Shown in pieces: positions 1 to 10,040 of a DNA stretch of 64,000 bases. The notes under the pieces were generated by a model. The model ran no database searches. It saw nothing but the letters and a program-made list of their open reading frames with translations, and was not told the origin of the DNA. The first letter of the stretch is position 1. Every line of letters starts with the position of its first letter. This DNA is from JBGSMX01 sp963790405 (lineage in GTDB: Bacteria; Actinomycetota; Coriobacteriia; Anaerosomatales; JAGXFU01), in NCBI GenBank assembly GCA_963790405.1, contig CAWBOJ010000006.1, positions 310,001 to 374,000 of the forward strand, written 5' to 3'. A program made the position numbers and the translations under genes.

Positions 1-24
1 GAGGAGTTGACCGCGCCGCAGTAG
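1..24 (+). CDS. leuC: 3' end of upstream gene, probably leuC
   Basis: The first 24 bases read as seven codons followed by TAG, in an open frame that enters from outside the window. A gene ending about 30 bases before leuD would normally be leuC, the large subunit of 3-isopropylmalate dehydratase. Only seven residues are visible, so the identity rests on position alone. Confidence 0.4.
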   Translation, partial: EELTAPQ

Positions 25-53
25 GCGACCAGCGCAGGAAGGATCGGTTCGCG

Positions 54-558
54 ATGAAGTTCCAGGGTACGGCTCACAGGTACGGCCGAGATATCGACAC
101 GGACGTCATCATCCCCGCGCGCTATCTCAACACCAGTGTGCCCGAGGAGCTGGCGAAGCACTGCATGGAGGATCTCGACGCCGAGTTCGTCTCGAAGATC
201 GAGTTCGGAGACATTCTCGTTGCCGAGGAGAACTTCGGCTGCGGTTCGAGCCGCGAGCATGCGCCGATCTCTATCAAGGCTGCGGGGATCAGCGTCGTGA
301 TCGCCAAGAGCTTCGCACGCATCTTCTACCGCAACGCGATCAATACCGGCCTGCCGATCATGGAGGCTCCCGAAGCTGTCGATGGCATATCCGACGGTGA
401 TGATGTCGAAGTCGACGCCGACGCCGGTATCATCATCAACAAGACAACGGGCCAGACGTTTCGCGCCCAGCCGTTTCCGCCGTTCATCAAAGAGATCATC
501 GAGAAGGGCGGGCTCATCGAGCGCGTCAAGGAGAAGGTCGCGCGGAGCTGCGTGCTGA
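54..558 (+). CDS. leuD: 3-isopropylmalate dehydratase small subunit LeuD
   Basis: LeuD pairs with LeuC to isomerise 2- and 3-isopropylmalate in leucine synthesis (the same enzyme type also serves citramalate-derived isoleucine synthesis). The start has an AGGAAGGA ribosome site at 36-43. The family motif FGCGSSREHAP lies at residues 61-71, followed by the swivelling-domain sequence SFARIFYRNAINTGLP. The protein matches the usual length of about 163-168 residues up to GGLIERVKEKVARS. The open frame then runs on without a stop into the next gene, so one base is probably extra near 530-545. The stop given, at 556-558, is the nearest in a shifted frame. The function is secure and the exact C-terminus is not. 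Confidence 0.88.
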
Positions 559-659
559 AGCGTCTCAGACCTGCACATGTCCTGGCGCGCACGTCTGGTG
601 ATCCCCGGCTGGCGTCGATAGCATGCTCGTCAGCAGTCATTGACACAGGAGGTCAGCGA

Positions 660-1393
660 TTGTCCGTTCTCGATTCCTCTCGGTCGGATAGGACCGTGCG
701 CGTGCTGGGCTGGGCGATCGCAGTCGCCATTCTTGCGATTCTGACAGGGTTCGCCTACGTCGTGGCATCCGGGATTCTCAGCCCCACTCGCCACGGACGA
801 TGGTGGAGAGTCGGACACAGATTCTCGAGCAGGACCTCAGACGAATCCCGAGAATCCGAAGATCTGGGCGGAGTACATCGGAGTGCTCGACCTACGACGG
901 AGCGGTACTCGGAGGCATCGCGGGCGGTTGAGGATGCCTACGAGAGCGTTCCTGCTTCGATGACCGTGCCGCAGTACGAGGTCGCCGAGCTCGAGCTACT
1001 GTTCGCGCAGGAGGAGTACGACGCAGGTCCTCGACGTCGAGCGACGGACGTTCTGAACAGTATCGACGAGGCTGGAGCTCGGAAGCGAGACTCTCCGGGC
1101 CAAGGATGTCAACCCGTCGGCGATCGACGGGATGGCGCTCGGTTCTACGGAACGCATCTCGGTGCACGTGCTTCGCGCCAAGGTCTATCGTGAGCGCGGT
1201 CAGTGGGATCTCGTCGATCGCCGAGACGACAAGGCGCTCGACGAAGATCCGCTCGCTGCCGACGTCCTCACGTTGCGCGGCATCGCATACGCCGAAATCG
1301 GGAGACATGCCGCTGCACGGTCGCGACCTCGAGAGGGCGCTCGGGTTCGGTCACGAGCCGGCTCGAGAGGAGCTGGACAAGCTTGAGAGGTAA
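660..1393 (+). CDS. Membrane-anchored TPR protein (frames broken)
   Basis: A TTG start at 660 follows an AGGAGG site at 647-652. The first 40 residues contain one membrane segment (VLGWAIAVAILAILTGFAYVVASG). Downstream, across frame changes near 800, 1030 and 1245-1310, the translated blocks read as tetratricopeptide repeats, for example LRAKVYRERGQWDLVD and LRGIAYAEIG. TPR proteins act as assembly scaffolds. This one sits just before an NHL propeller and three multiheme cytochromes, so a role in assembling or holding that electron-transfer complex is inferred. It happens to share a reading frame with the over-run of leuD, which makes a single long open frame; that is not evidence for a fusion. 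Confidence 0.6.
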
Positions 1394-1397
1394 TGCT

Positions 1398-2639
1398 GTG
1401 GACCAGGATGCCGAAGCCACTCACGAGACCGGTCGACAGCGTCAGATAGCGGCGCTTGTGGCCATCTTCGTTCTGCTCCTTCTTCTGCTTGTAGCCGTTG
1501 GCGGCTTCATCTGGCGTGTCGCGTCGCCGCCGAGCGCCGAGCAAGAACGACATCGACACCGGATCCGAGGGTATGCGCTGGGTTCGCTCGATCTACGGTT
1601 GGGGACCTGGGCAGGACCCAACGCCTGGATTCGCCGACAGATGTCGCGTTCGGTCCCGATGGAGTCGTCTGGACCAACGATCGCGGAACGCGCGAGTGAT
1701 GGGATTCGGCTCCTGACGGGACGCTTCGATACGTGCATCGGCGACTCGGAAGACACGCCACTCATGAGCCCGAGTGGCCATTTCGGAGGCCGTAGGTCGG
1801 CGAGGTCTACATTGCCGATCTGCGCGCTGACCACGTCTTCGTCTTCGACCGCGAAGGCACGCTGCTCCGTTCTTGGAGGGTCACCAGTCCTCGCGACGTC
1901 GAGGTCATTGGCGATCGCGTGTACGTGTGTGCGAGCGGTGCGATCGGCGTGTTCACCCCCGAAGGCGAGATGCTCTTCAGCGTCGGCACCGAAGGTGGTG
2001 GGCCGGAGCAGTTCGACAGTCCGCAGAGTGTTGCCGGGACGCTGAGAGGCAACTTCTACGTCATCGACACGCTCAACTCGCGTGTCAAGGCGTACACGCA
2101 GGATGGCGAGCTGGAGTGGATGTTCCCCAGAGTACGCCGAGAATGTCGTGCGCGAGGATCGGGAGAGTCTCGCGGGCCCGCAAGTACGGACGCTTCGGGC
2201 AACGCGGAGTTCGACCTGCCGACGGGTGGTGTCGTTGGATGCCTCGGGACGGCTTCTCGTCATCGACGCCTTCAGCTTCTCCATCAAGGTGCTGAGTACC
2301 GCGAGAGGCGGCGAGGTGTTGGCCGCGCTATGGCGAGCAGGGTCGAGGACGACGGCAAACTCTGGTACCCGAGCGATATCGCCTACGATGCCGCTCGGGA
2401 TTGGGTCGCCGTGGCAGATACTCGAAATAATCGCGTCCAGTTGTTCGAGATCGAAGGCACAGGGGGCGGAGGCCTGCTCACGGGGGTGAAGCGGGGAGAC
2501 TACGGCCCGGTGTGGGTCTGCGCTCTGCCGCTTGCTGGGGCTGCTTCTTCTTGTGTTGGTTGCCGCAATCGGACGAAGGCGCCGACCCGTGGAGAGCTGT
2601 GTCCGAAGTCACATCGGGCGAGCTCTAGAGGGGTTATGA
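1398..2639 (+). CDS. NHL-repeat beta-propeller protein with N-terminal anchor (frames broken)
   Basis: A GTG start at 1398 lies four bases after the TPR gene stop. Residues about 15-40 form a strong membrane segment (IAALVAIFVLLLLLLVAVGGF). The rest, read through several frame changes, consists of NHL-type blades such as RLDSPTDVAFGPDGVVW, VYIADLRADHVFVFDREG, GNFYVIDTLNSRVKAY and LLVIDAFSFSIKVL. The far C-terminus has a second hydrophobic stretch (LLGLLLLVLVAAIG) followed by RRRRP, a stop-transfer pattern. NHL proteins are frequent neighbours of multiheme cytochromes in extracellular electron-transfer loci. The product is probably displayed outside the membrane, tethered at one or both ends. 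Confidence 0.65.
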
Positions 2640-2737
2640 TAGCTGTGTCGAAGTAATCTGAAGCAGGCTTGATGCTAGGTCTGCCAAGTAGTACCTTGAG
2701 GTAGGTGGGGAAACACGGTGCTGGTGAGGGGAATCGA

Positions 2738-2763
2738 CCATGCGCCTGTTATTTAGCGCATGG
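2738..2763 (+). promoter_or_regulatory. Perfect 8-bp hairpin in cytochrome leader
   Basis: CCATGCGC at 2738-2745 is exactly complementary to GCGCATGG at 2756-2763, with a 10-base AT-rich loop. It lies in the 186-base gap between the NHL gene and the first cytochrome and has no T-tract. It may be a weak terminator of the NHL gene or part of a structured leader. I could not match it to a riboswitch class. Confidence 0.4.
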
Positions 2764-2825
2764 AGGGAGGTGACATCCAATTCCTATGACGAATACTGAT
2801 ATGATCTCTTGAGAAAGGTGCGTTC

Positions 2826-3742
2826 ATGAAGAGAGCAACCCTGATCGCGGTCATCGCTCTGACCATACTGTTTGCGATGTCCGCGAGCGCGTTTGCTGCG
2901 GACGTGAGTCGCTAATGGCAACTGGGCAGACTTGGAGCGCGACTGCGAGCAACGCAGCAACCCCGACGCCCCACGTCGGCTTACAGCACGACGTCGGAGA
3001 AGTGCGCGGTGTGCCACTCGGTTCACAATGCCGACGCTTCGGGCGACAACCGCAGAACATCTTGCTTCGGAGCACGAAGAACGATGCGTGCACGTACTGT
3101 CACGTGGACTCCGTCGATCACCGAACCAGCCGTACGGTGATGCGCGACTGGTACCACGAACTACACGATCGACACGGACTTCAACCACTCGAACGCCTCG
3201 ACGAACTTCACGGATCCGTACGCTGGCTGCCCGAGCTGCCACAGCGTCCACGGTGCGAACACCTACACGGATGCGACGTGGCGACGTCGATTCTGCGAGG
3301 ACAACGGCTGGCACGGACGCCTGGGTTCCGAGTCCTGGCGCGGACTAGGCCGTAGATTCTGACGGTGTTCTGCTCGCAGTGCCATCCCTACTATCCCGAT
3401 CCGAGTTCGGACGGTGGCACGATGTGGCTGACGATGGCCAGGGCAACCACATCATGACACCACGAATCAGCAACTACAGCAACCCCGAGGCTCGACGCCA
3501 GCGTAACCGGCGTCCCGTTGCAGCGCTGGTTCCGGAGACTGCCAGGCGTGCCACGATGCGTATGCTGCTGCAACGGCGAACAGCTTCCCGCACTACATGC
3601 CGAACAACGCTCGTTTCCTGCAGGCTGCTGCCCTTCGGCAGGGCGCGGCTACCGGAACGTTGCTGATCCCAGCGTCGACGGCGCTTGCATCAAGTGCCAC
3701 CTGTGGAACGGCGGCACGGAGGGCGTTGGCGAGGACTTCTAG
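2826..3742 (+). CDS. Secreted multiheme (about six-heme) cytochrome c (frames broken)
   Basis: The ATG at 2826 has a GAGAAAGG ribosome site. The product begins with a clear signal peptide (MKRATLIAVIALTILF, then AMSASAFA, cleavage after AFA). An early TAA and later frame changes split the gene, but six haem-attachment motifs can be read in order: CAVCH, CTYCH, CPSCH, CSQCH, CQACH and CIKCH. The frame ending in WNGGTEGVGEDF stops at 3742, directly before a strong terminator. The product is an exported, soluble or wall-associated multihaem cytochrome, likely the extracellular partner of the two membrane-anchored cytochromes that follow. The residues between motifs are too damaged to assign a subfamily. 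Confidence 0.7.
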
Positions 3743-3776
3743 TCTTTGCGCGAACTACTCTGCACTTGTTGGGAGG

Positions 3777-3804
3777 GGGAGGCGACCCGCGAGGGTCGCC
3801 TCCC
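3777..3804 (+). terminator. Intrinsic terminator after first cytochrome
   Basis: GGGAGGCGACCC (3777-3788), a GCGA tetraloop and GGGTCGCCTCCC (3793-3804) form a perfect 12-bp stem followed by TTCTCTTGTT. It separates the first cytochrome from the next two, so those probably have their own promoter or depend on read-through. Confidence 0.9.
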
Positions 3805-3883
3805 TTCTCTTGTTCGAACGGACGACTGCAACGGTGGACCGCACGGGTCGGCGCATTCGCAGGATCCGTCGCGTGCTATCGTG

Positions 3884-4904
3884 ATGAGCCGCGAGCGGGA
3901 CGGCAGGATCTCGGGACGGACGATGACCGAGACGACAAGATCGCGACGCGTGCTCACGATCGGGGCTGCCGTGTCGCGTGCGGGGTCGCTGGTCGTCCTG
4001 ACCCTGGTGGATGCTTGGTCGGCACGCGCATCTTCCCGTGCGACTCGTGTCATGCGATGAACCGTACTCACGGCAGGACGCGGCGCGACGGCCACGGTTC
4101 GGTGACGTGCACTACGTGCCACGCCGGCGATTCCTTGGCGGCTCTCTTGACTCTGCGCACTCGCGTGGTCGTGCAGATGCTTCCCGCGACGCTGCGTGGA
4201 GTTCGAGCAGCCCCGGGGTTCATGAGCAGCTGTCCGCGCGAGGGCTGTCTACAGCTGTCACTCCGACGTGATGGATTCCGAGACCGGTGAGACGGGCATT
4301 TCGATCGATCACGCTGCCTGCGCAGCGACGGGGTCGTGCGTGTCGTGTCACGGAGGCGTCGCCCACCTCGACGCGGTGCGTTGGTCCGCATGTACACGAT
4401 GGAGGAGTGCGTTGTCTGCCATCAGGATGAGGGCGCCCTGACTGGGTGCGACACGTGCCACACGGGTAGGTCCGAGCGCGATCGGCTTGCGGTCGGTCCA
4501 TGGCAGGTGACCCACGGCGCGAACTGGCGCGACACGCACGGGATGGGCTCGGTCCAGTACTGCTCGACATGTCATCCGAGCAACTACTGCGTTGACTGTC
4601 ACGGAACGCCGCTTCCGCATTCCGCGAACGTGGGGTTCTGCACGGGAAGGCGCGCAGTGGCGGATCGCGATGCATGCGCGACGTGCCATCCGGATGAGTC
4701 GCTGTGCGACTCGTGTCACGGCATGGAGATGCCGCATGCCGGAAGGCTTCCTTGAGGACCACTCCAGCGAGGCGAGCTCAGTCGAGGATGACGCGATGTG
4801 CGCCGTGCCACATCGTCGATGACTGCATCGAGTGTCATGAGAACCACATCCACCCGGGCGGGCCCAACATGCCGGAAGCCCTGGTACCGCACTGCCGGGG
4901 GTGA
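3884..4904 (+). CDS. Membrane-anchored multiheme cytochrome c, about 12 hemes (frames broken)
   Basis: An N-terminal basic stretch and hydrophobic segment (RRVLTIGAAV, then SLVVLTLV) precede a long series of CxxCH motifs. Across several frame changes I can read CDSCH, CTTCH, CHSDV preceded by a broken motif, CVSCH, CVVCH, CDTCH, CSTCH, CVDCH, CATCH, CDSCH, CAPCH and CIECH. Two of these sit in a repeated CxxCHGxxxPH unit (CVDCHGTPLPHS and CDSCHGMEMPHA). The architecture, one anchor followed by many haems, resembles NapC/NirT-like or cytochrome-c3-like quinol-linked electron carriers. The start is uncertain: ATG at 3884 or ATG at 3923. The stop is six bases before the next gene. Confidence 0.65.
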
Positions 4905-4910
4905 GGACTG

Positions 4911-6088
4911 ATGGGTGAGACGCCTGGAACAGATCTTCGATCTAGTCCGGAGTCATCGTCGACCCGACCAGCAATCTGACCGTCGCCGTGCTGCTCATGG
5001 CGATGCTGATTATCGTCGTGCTGTTCATCTCGGCTCGTCATCTACCTGCTGCTGGTCTTGAGTACTGAGCGACGAATCCGGGACCGACGCTGGCGAGCGC
5101 GGCAGGCGGAGTCGGAACACGGCACGGGTGTTCGCGCGAGTTCGACAACCGATCGTGTGACCGAAGGAGGTCCCGCGCGGATCGTCGTTATCGTCGTTGT
5201 GGGCGTGCTCGTCTTCGTCGGTACGGTGTGCTGACATATGGTCTCACCGGTACTGACGGCTTCTGCGCATCCGCATGTCATGCCAGGCTCGACCTGAGGC
5301 TGCAGATCCGCGGGTGCAGGACGCGCACGTGTCGGTCTCGTGCGCGAGCTGTCACGAGAACGGATCGATCGTTGGCGTTACCTGCGAACATCGCCTGGAG
5401 ATTCGAGTGTCTAGCGTGCGCAGTTCACGGGCGGCACAATCGCCCAGCGTCCGGTGCGCGCGGAGAGGTGCCTCGACTGCCATCGCACCGTATCTCGAGC
5501 GAGGTGATCGAGAACGCAGAGCGTGGGTCTGCGCATGGAGCACGCCTCCCGTCGACGCGGGTATGTCGTGCGAGGACTGTCACGCAAGCGCGGGGCATGG
5601 CACCGACGCTGTCGGCCGGCATGAATCCGTGTCTGCGATGTCATGACGGCGAGGCGGTGTCGGCCGAGTGTTCCGTACTTGCCACCTGGGCGACCCGACT
5701 CAGGCGACCGTGTCGGATCGGCCCTTCCCGAAGGTACGCGTCGCCAATCGTGACTGCGGTGCGTGCCATGATCTTGCGCCGTGCGATGAGTGTCACGGAA
5801 CGCGCATGCCGCACAGCGAGACGTTCATCGCGTACGCGCACGCCAAGGAAGCAGCGTTCGAGCGCAAGGAGTCCTGCTATCTGTGCCACGAGGAGTCCGA
5901 CTGCGGCTCGTGCCATGCGCGCGTGGGACTCCGGTCACGGGGCAACCGTTGCAGCGCGCATGCAGAACCATCGTGACACGATGAGTCGCTCTTCGTTCAG
6001 CGGGACCGCAGGCTGCACCTGCCACAACCACAATCCGTACCGCAACTACTGCGCTATCTGCCACGAAGAGGCAGGTTCACCCTTCTAG
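4911..6088 (+). CDS. Second membrane-anchored multiheme cytochrome c (frames broken)
   Basis: The ATG at 4911 lies six bases after the previous stop. Two hydrophobic segments are visible: NLTVAVLLMAMLIIVVLFIS and, about 60 codons later, IVVIVVVGVLVFVGTV. Haem motifs follow: CASACH (CX3CH as written, possibly an indel artefact), CASCH, CLDCH, CEDCH, CLRCH, a broken TCH site, CGACH, CDECH, CYLCH, CGSCH and CAICH, plus a short CTCH. CDECHGTRMPHS repeats the CxxCHGxxMPH unit of the preceding gene, so the two genes probably arose by duplication. Function is inferred as electron transfer between the quinone pool and the extracellular cytochrome. The ending CAICHEEAGSPF is clear. Confidence 0.65.
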
Positions 6089-6197
6089 CAGCTCAGCTGA
6101 CTCCTCGGCGTTGAGGGCGTTGACGTGCTCGCCACCTGCCCTCACTGCGCTACAATGGCGTCTACTTTCTACAGCCCTGAACGCGGAGTGAGGCCTC

Positions 6198-7317
6198 ATG
6201 AGCGAGATCAAGCGTATCTGCCTGCTGCCAGGCGACGGGATCGGTCCCGAGATCACCGACGAAGCAGTCAAGGTCCTGAATGTCATCAGCGAGCGTTTCG
6301 GTGCTCGTTTCGAGTACGACGAGGCGCTGCTCGGCGGTATCGCGATCGACGAGACGGGATCGCCGCTGCCGGACGAGACGCTCGAGAGCGCTCGTGCGGC
6401 CGATGCGGTGCTGCTTGCGGCAATCGGTGGACCCAAGTGGGACACGCACCGATCCGGACAAGCCGCGGCCCGAGCAGGGGCTTCTCGGCATGCGCAAGGA
6501 GCTTGAGCTCTACGCGAACCTGCGACCGGTGAAGATCTTCGACGCGCTGCGTTCGGCCAGCACGCTCAAGCCGGAGTTCCTCGAGGGCGTGGACATGCTC
6601 ATCGTGCGCGAGTTGACCGGCGGGCTGTACTTCGGAAAGCGGGCGCGCGAGACCGACGTGCCCGGCGCCGCGACTGGCGGCGGAGCTGGGATGCGCGCCT
6701 ACGACACCATGGAGTATCGCGAGTACGAGATCGAGCGTATCGCGCGCATCGCGTTCGAAGCGGCGCGCGGTCGGGGCAATGTCGTGCACTCGGTCGACAA
6801 GGCCAACGTGCTCGAGAGTTCGCGTCTGTGGCGCGAGGTCGTCCATCGCCTTCATGCCGAGGAGTTCTCGGACGTGGAGCTGATCGATCAGCTGGTCGAC
6901 AACAGCGCCATGCAGCTCATACGCCGACCGGCGCAGTTCGATGTGATGGTGACCGAGAACATGTTCGGCGACATCTTGTCAGACGAGGCGTCTATGCTGA
7001 CGGGGTCGCTTGGCATGCTGGCGAGCGCGTCGCTTGGCGATGGCACTGCGCTGTACGAGCCGAGCCACGGAAGCGCGCCTGACATCGCGGGGCAGGGGAT
7101 CGCGAATCCACTCGCGATGCTGCTCAGCGTCGAGATGATGCTGCGCTACAGCTTCGCGATGGATGACGCTGCGGACGCTCTGTCCTCGGCGATAGACGGC
7201 GTGCTCGCAGATGGTTGGCGCACGGGAGACATCGCGGACGAAACGACGGCCGCGGACAAGGTCGTCGGCACGAGCAGGATGGGCGAGCTGGTTGCGGAGA
7301 AGCTGCTTGCCGAGTAG
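6198..7317 (+). CDS. leuB: 3-isopropylmalate dehydrogenase LeuB (one frameshift)
   Basis: LeuB oxidatively decarboxylates 3-isopropylmalate with NAD in leucine synthesis; the same reaction type serves the citramalate route. The start ATG follows GGAGTGAGG. The N-terminus (RICLLPGDGIGPEITDEAVK), the RPEQGLLGMRKE segment, the lysine region VHSVDKANVLESSRLW and the metal-binding block NMFGDILSDEASM are all present. The frame changes near 6445, between GGPKWDT and DPDKPRPEQG, and the span is one base longer than a multiple of three, consistent with a single extra base. The protein is about 373 residues, normal for the family. It is followed by ilvE and cimA on the same strand. Confidence 0.92.
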
Positions 7318-7383
7318 GTCCATTCGGCCAGGGTGTCGGGTACACTGGTACGACGCACAGAGAGCACGGAGAGGGGTCCATCG

Positions 7384-8301
7384 ATGGCGGCGCTAGAGGC
7401 AGTTGACAAGATTTGGATGGATGGGGAACTTGTGGCCTGGAACGACGCCCAGGTACACGTACTGACCCACGCCTTGCACTACGGCTCCGGCGTCTTCGAG
7501 GGAATCCGTTGCTACAGCACGCCTGACGGACCGGCGGTCTTCCGCTTGACCGAACACATGGAACGTTTCGAGCGAAGCGCTCGGATGCTTCTGATGGACA
7601 TGGGCTACTCGGTCGAGCAAATGGTCGAGGCCGTGAAAGAGACCGTTCGCGTGAACGGGCTCGATTCGTGCTACATCCGCCCGCTCGCGTTTCGCGGCTA
7701 CGGCGTGATGGGTCTCGACCCCATGCCTGCGCCCGTGAACGTGATCATCGCCGTGTGGCCCTGGGGTACGTACCTGGGCGACGAGGCACTCAAGACCGGC
7801 ATGGCTGTCGGCGTGTCGAGCTGGCGTCAGCGTGGCGTGAACTCGAATCCGCCCGCCATCAAAGCGACTGCGAACTACCTGAACTCGTCGCTGGCGCGTA
7901 TCGAGGCGAACAAGCACGGCTACGCCGAAGCGATCTTGCTCAACGAAGACGGCAAGGTGTGCGAAGGCACGGGCGAGAACATCTTCATCGTGAAGAAGGG
8001 TGCGCTGTACACTCCACCGGTCTCCGACGGCATTCTCGAGGGCATCACGCGCGACTCGATCATGACTATCGCGCGCGACAAGGGCTACGAGGTCGTCGAG
8101 CGTTCGATGGTGCGCACCGAGCTGTACTCGGCCGACGAGATGTTCATGTGCGGTTCGGCTGCCGAGCTCGTGCCGGTGCGCTCTGTGGATGGACGTGAGC
8201 TTGGCGACCCCGGGCCGATCACCAAGGAACTGCAAGAGTCGTACTTCCGGGTCGTGGGCGGAGAAGATCCCGCCTACGCGTCATGGCTGGAGCGCGTCTA
8301 G
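7384..8301 (+). CDS. ilvE: Branched-chain amino acid aminotransferase IlvE
   Basis: This class IV pyridoxal-phosphate aminotransferase carries out the last step of leucine, isoleucine and valine synthesis. The intact frame gives 305 residues, typical of the family. HALHYGSGVFEGIRCY lies near residue 30, the cofactor lysine is K160 in PAIKATANYLNS, and NEDGKVCEGTGENIF matches the phosphate-binding region. An upstream GTG in the same frame would add 17 residues, but the ATG at 7384 has the GAGAGGGG ribosome site and the conventional N-terminus. It is one of the few unbroken genes in this part of the window. Confidence 0.95.
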   Translation: MAALEAVDKIWMDGELVAWNDAQVHVLTHALHYGSGVFEGIRCYSTPDGPAVFRLTEHMERFERSARMLLMDMGYSVEQMVEAVKETVRVNGLDSCYIRPLAFRGYGVMGLDPMPAPVNVIIAVWPWGTYLGDEALKTGMAVGVSSWRQRGVNSNPPAIKATANYLNSSLARIEANKHGYAEAILLNEDGKVCEGTGENIFIVKKGALYTPPVSDGILEGITRDSIMTIARDKGYEVVERSMVRTELYSADEMFMCGSAAELVPVRSVDGRELGDPGPITKELQESYFRVVGGEDPAYASWLERV

Positions 8302-8367
8302 AACACACACACCGGGCGGCATGAGCCGGTTCGGTGGGACCGAGTTGACGAGGGGTCGGCGACGCCG

Positions 8368-9942
8368 ATGGTCACGCTCTACGACACCACACTCCGTGAC
8401 GGTACGCAGCGAGAGAATCTCTCGCTCTCCGTCGAAGACAAGCTGCGCATTTGCCAGCGACTCGATGACCTCGGGATTCACTACATCGAGGGTGGATGGC
8501 CGGGTTCGAATCCGAAAGACACCGAGTTCTTCGAGCGCGCCCGCGATCTTGCGCTGAATCAAGCGGTCATCTCCGCGTTCGGCTCGACTCGGCGCAAGGA
8601 CACGGCCGTCGAAGAAGATCAGCAGGTTCGCGCGCTGCTCGACACGGGTGCCAAGGCGCTGTGTGTCTTTGGCAAGACCTGGGACGTTCATGTTACCGAG
8701 ACACTGAAGACGACGCTCGAAGAGAACGTGGCCATGGTCGCGCGATACGCGTGCGCTACCTCAAGGAGCAGGGACGCATCGTCTTCTTCGATGCCGAGCA
8801 CTTCTTCGACGGGTACGCTCACAACGCCAGCTATGCGATCGAGGTCTGCAAGGCGGCGGCCGAGCGCTGGTGCGGATGCGGTCGTACTGTGCGACACGAA
8901 CGGCGGCTGCTTGCCACAGGCCGTGCAGCGCGCGGTTGCGGCCATGCGGTTGGTTATCGATGTGGAACTCGGGATTCACGCACACAACGACGCCGGCTGC
9001 GCGGTAGCGAACTCGCTGCTCGCCGTCGAGGCCGGTTGCTCGCACGTCCAGGGCACGGTCAACGGCTATGGCGAGCGCGCCGGCAACGCCAACCTGATGA
9101 CGATTATCCCGTCGCTCATACTGAAGATGGGCGACGACTGCATCACTCGCGAGCAGCTCAAGCTCATCACCGAGGTCAGCCATTTCGTTGCCGAGACGGC
9201 CAATATCGCGCCCGAGCCGCACCAGCCCTACGTGGGGATGTCCGCGTTTGCTCACAAGGGCGGTATCCATGCGACTGCGGCGGCTCGGCTGCCTGAGGCG
9301 TACGAGCATATCGATCCCGCTGACGTGGGCAACCTCGCGCGCGTCGTCGTGAGCGAGATGGCCGGCCGGGCTTCGCTCACTGTGAAGGCGCAGGAGCTCG
9401 GCATCGATCTCACGGGAGACCCGGCGACCGTCGGCGCCGTGCTCGACAACATCAAGGAGCTCGAGCACGCGGGCTACAGCTTCGAGGCAGCCGATGCGTC
9501 GCTCGAGGTCATGCTTCGCAAACAGCTCGGGACCTACGAGCCGTTCTTCCGTCTCGAGTCGTTCCGCTGCTTGATGGAGAAGCGTGAAGACGGCAAGGTC
9601 ATGACCGAGGCGACCATCAAGATTCACGTTGGCGGCAACCGCTACATCGCGACGGCCGAGGGAAACGGTCCGGTCAACGCACTGGACAAGGCTCTGCGAA
9701 TCGCAATCGGGCGCTTCTATCCCGATCTCGACGCCATCGAGCTCACTGACTTCAAGGTCCGCGTGCTCGATGAGAAGAAGGGCACGGGCGCCGTAACCCG
9801 CGTGCTCATCGAGTCGGGAAATGGCGACAAGAGCTGGGGTACGGTCGGCGTATCCGAGAACATCATCGAAGCATCGTGGGAAGCACTCGTCGACTCGGTC
9901 GATTTCGGGCTGTCCCATCCGAAGGATACCGTCCAAGACTAG
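8368..9942 (+). CDS. cimA: Citramalate synthase CimA (two frame changes)
   Basis: CimA condenses pyruvate and acetyl-CoA to citramalate, starting a threonine-independent route to isoleucine. The N-terminus YDTTLRDGTQRENLSLS, the block IHYIEGGWPGSNPKD and about 525 residues including the C-terminal regulatory LeuA-dimer domain are typical of CimA rather than LeuA. The metal-binding HxH is in GIHAHNDAGCAV. The frame leaves near 8740 (after EENVAMVA) and returns near 8870 (before ADAVVLCDTNGG), so the middle segment VRYLKEQGRIVFFDAEHF is read in another frame. Its place after leuB and ilvE fits a combined Leu/Ile operon. Confidence 0.9.
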   Translation: MVTLYDTTLRDGTQRENLSLSVEDKLRICQRLDDLGIHYIEGGWPGSNPKDTEFFERARDLALNQAVISAFGSTRRKDTAVEEDQQVRALLDTGAKALCVFGKTWDVHVTETLKTTLEENVAMVARYACATSRSRDASSSSMPSTSSTGTLTTPAMRSRSARRRPSAGADAVVLCDTNGGCLPQAVQRAVAAMRLVIDVELGIHAHNDAGCAVANSLLAVEAGCSHVQGTVNGYGERAGNANLMTIIPSLILKMGDDCITREQLKLITEVSHFVAETANIAPEPHQPYVGMSAFAHKGGIHATAAARLPEAYEHIDPADVGNLARVVVSEMAGRASLTVKAQELGIDLTGDPATVGAVLDNIKELEHAGYSFEAADASLEVMLRKQLGTYEPFFRLESFRCLMEKREDGKVMTEATIKIHVGGNRYIATAEGNGPVNALDKALRIAIGRFYPDLDAIELTDFKVRVLDEKKGTGAVTRVLIESGNGDKSWGTVGVSENIIEASWEALVDSVDFGLSHPKDTVQD

Positions 9943-10040
9943 CTACCGTTCGTCGGAAACATGCTGCTCCTGGGCAGGGAATCGCGCGCCTTCATGGAAC
10001 TTAACTCGCAAGACAAGCTCGCACGGCTTAGGGGAGCTCT

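Noticed and set aside
54..1193. A single 379-codon protein fusing LeuD to a membrane protein
   Set aside because: LeuD homology ends near residue 163, a ribosome site and TTG start occur at 647-660, and a frame error near the LeuD end explains the lost stop.
2640..2825. GEMM (c-di-GMP-I) riboswitch before the cytochromes
   Set aside because: The class is common before cytochromes in other bacteria, but the conserved GEMM core sequences are not found here.
5258..5285. A CX3CH haem site (CASACH) as a novel haem-binding motif
   Set aside because: The surrounding frame is broken within a few bases, so the extra residue may come from an indel; it cannot be trusted.
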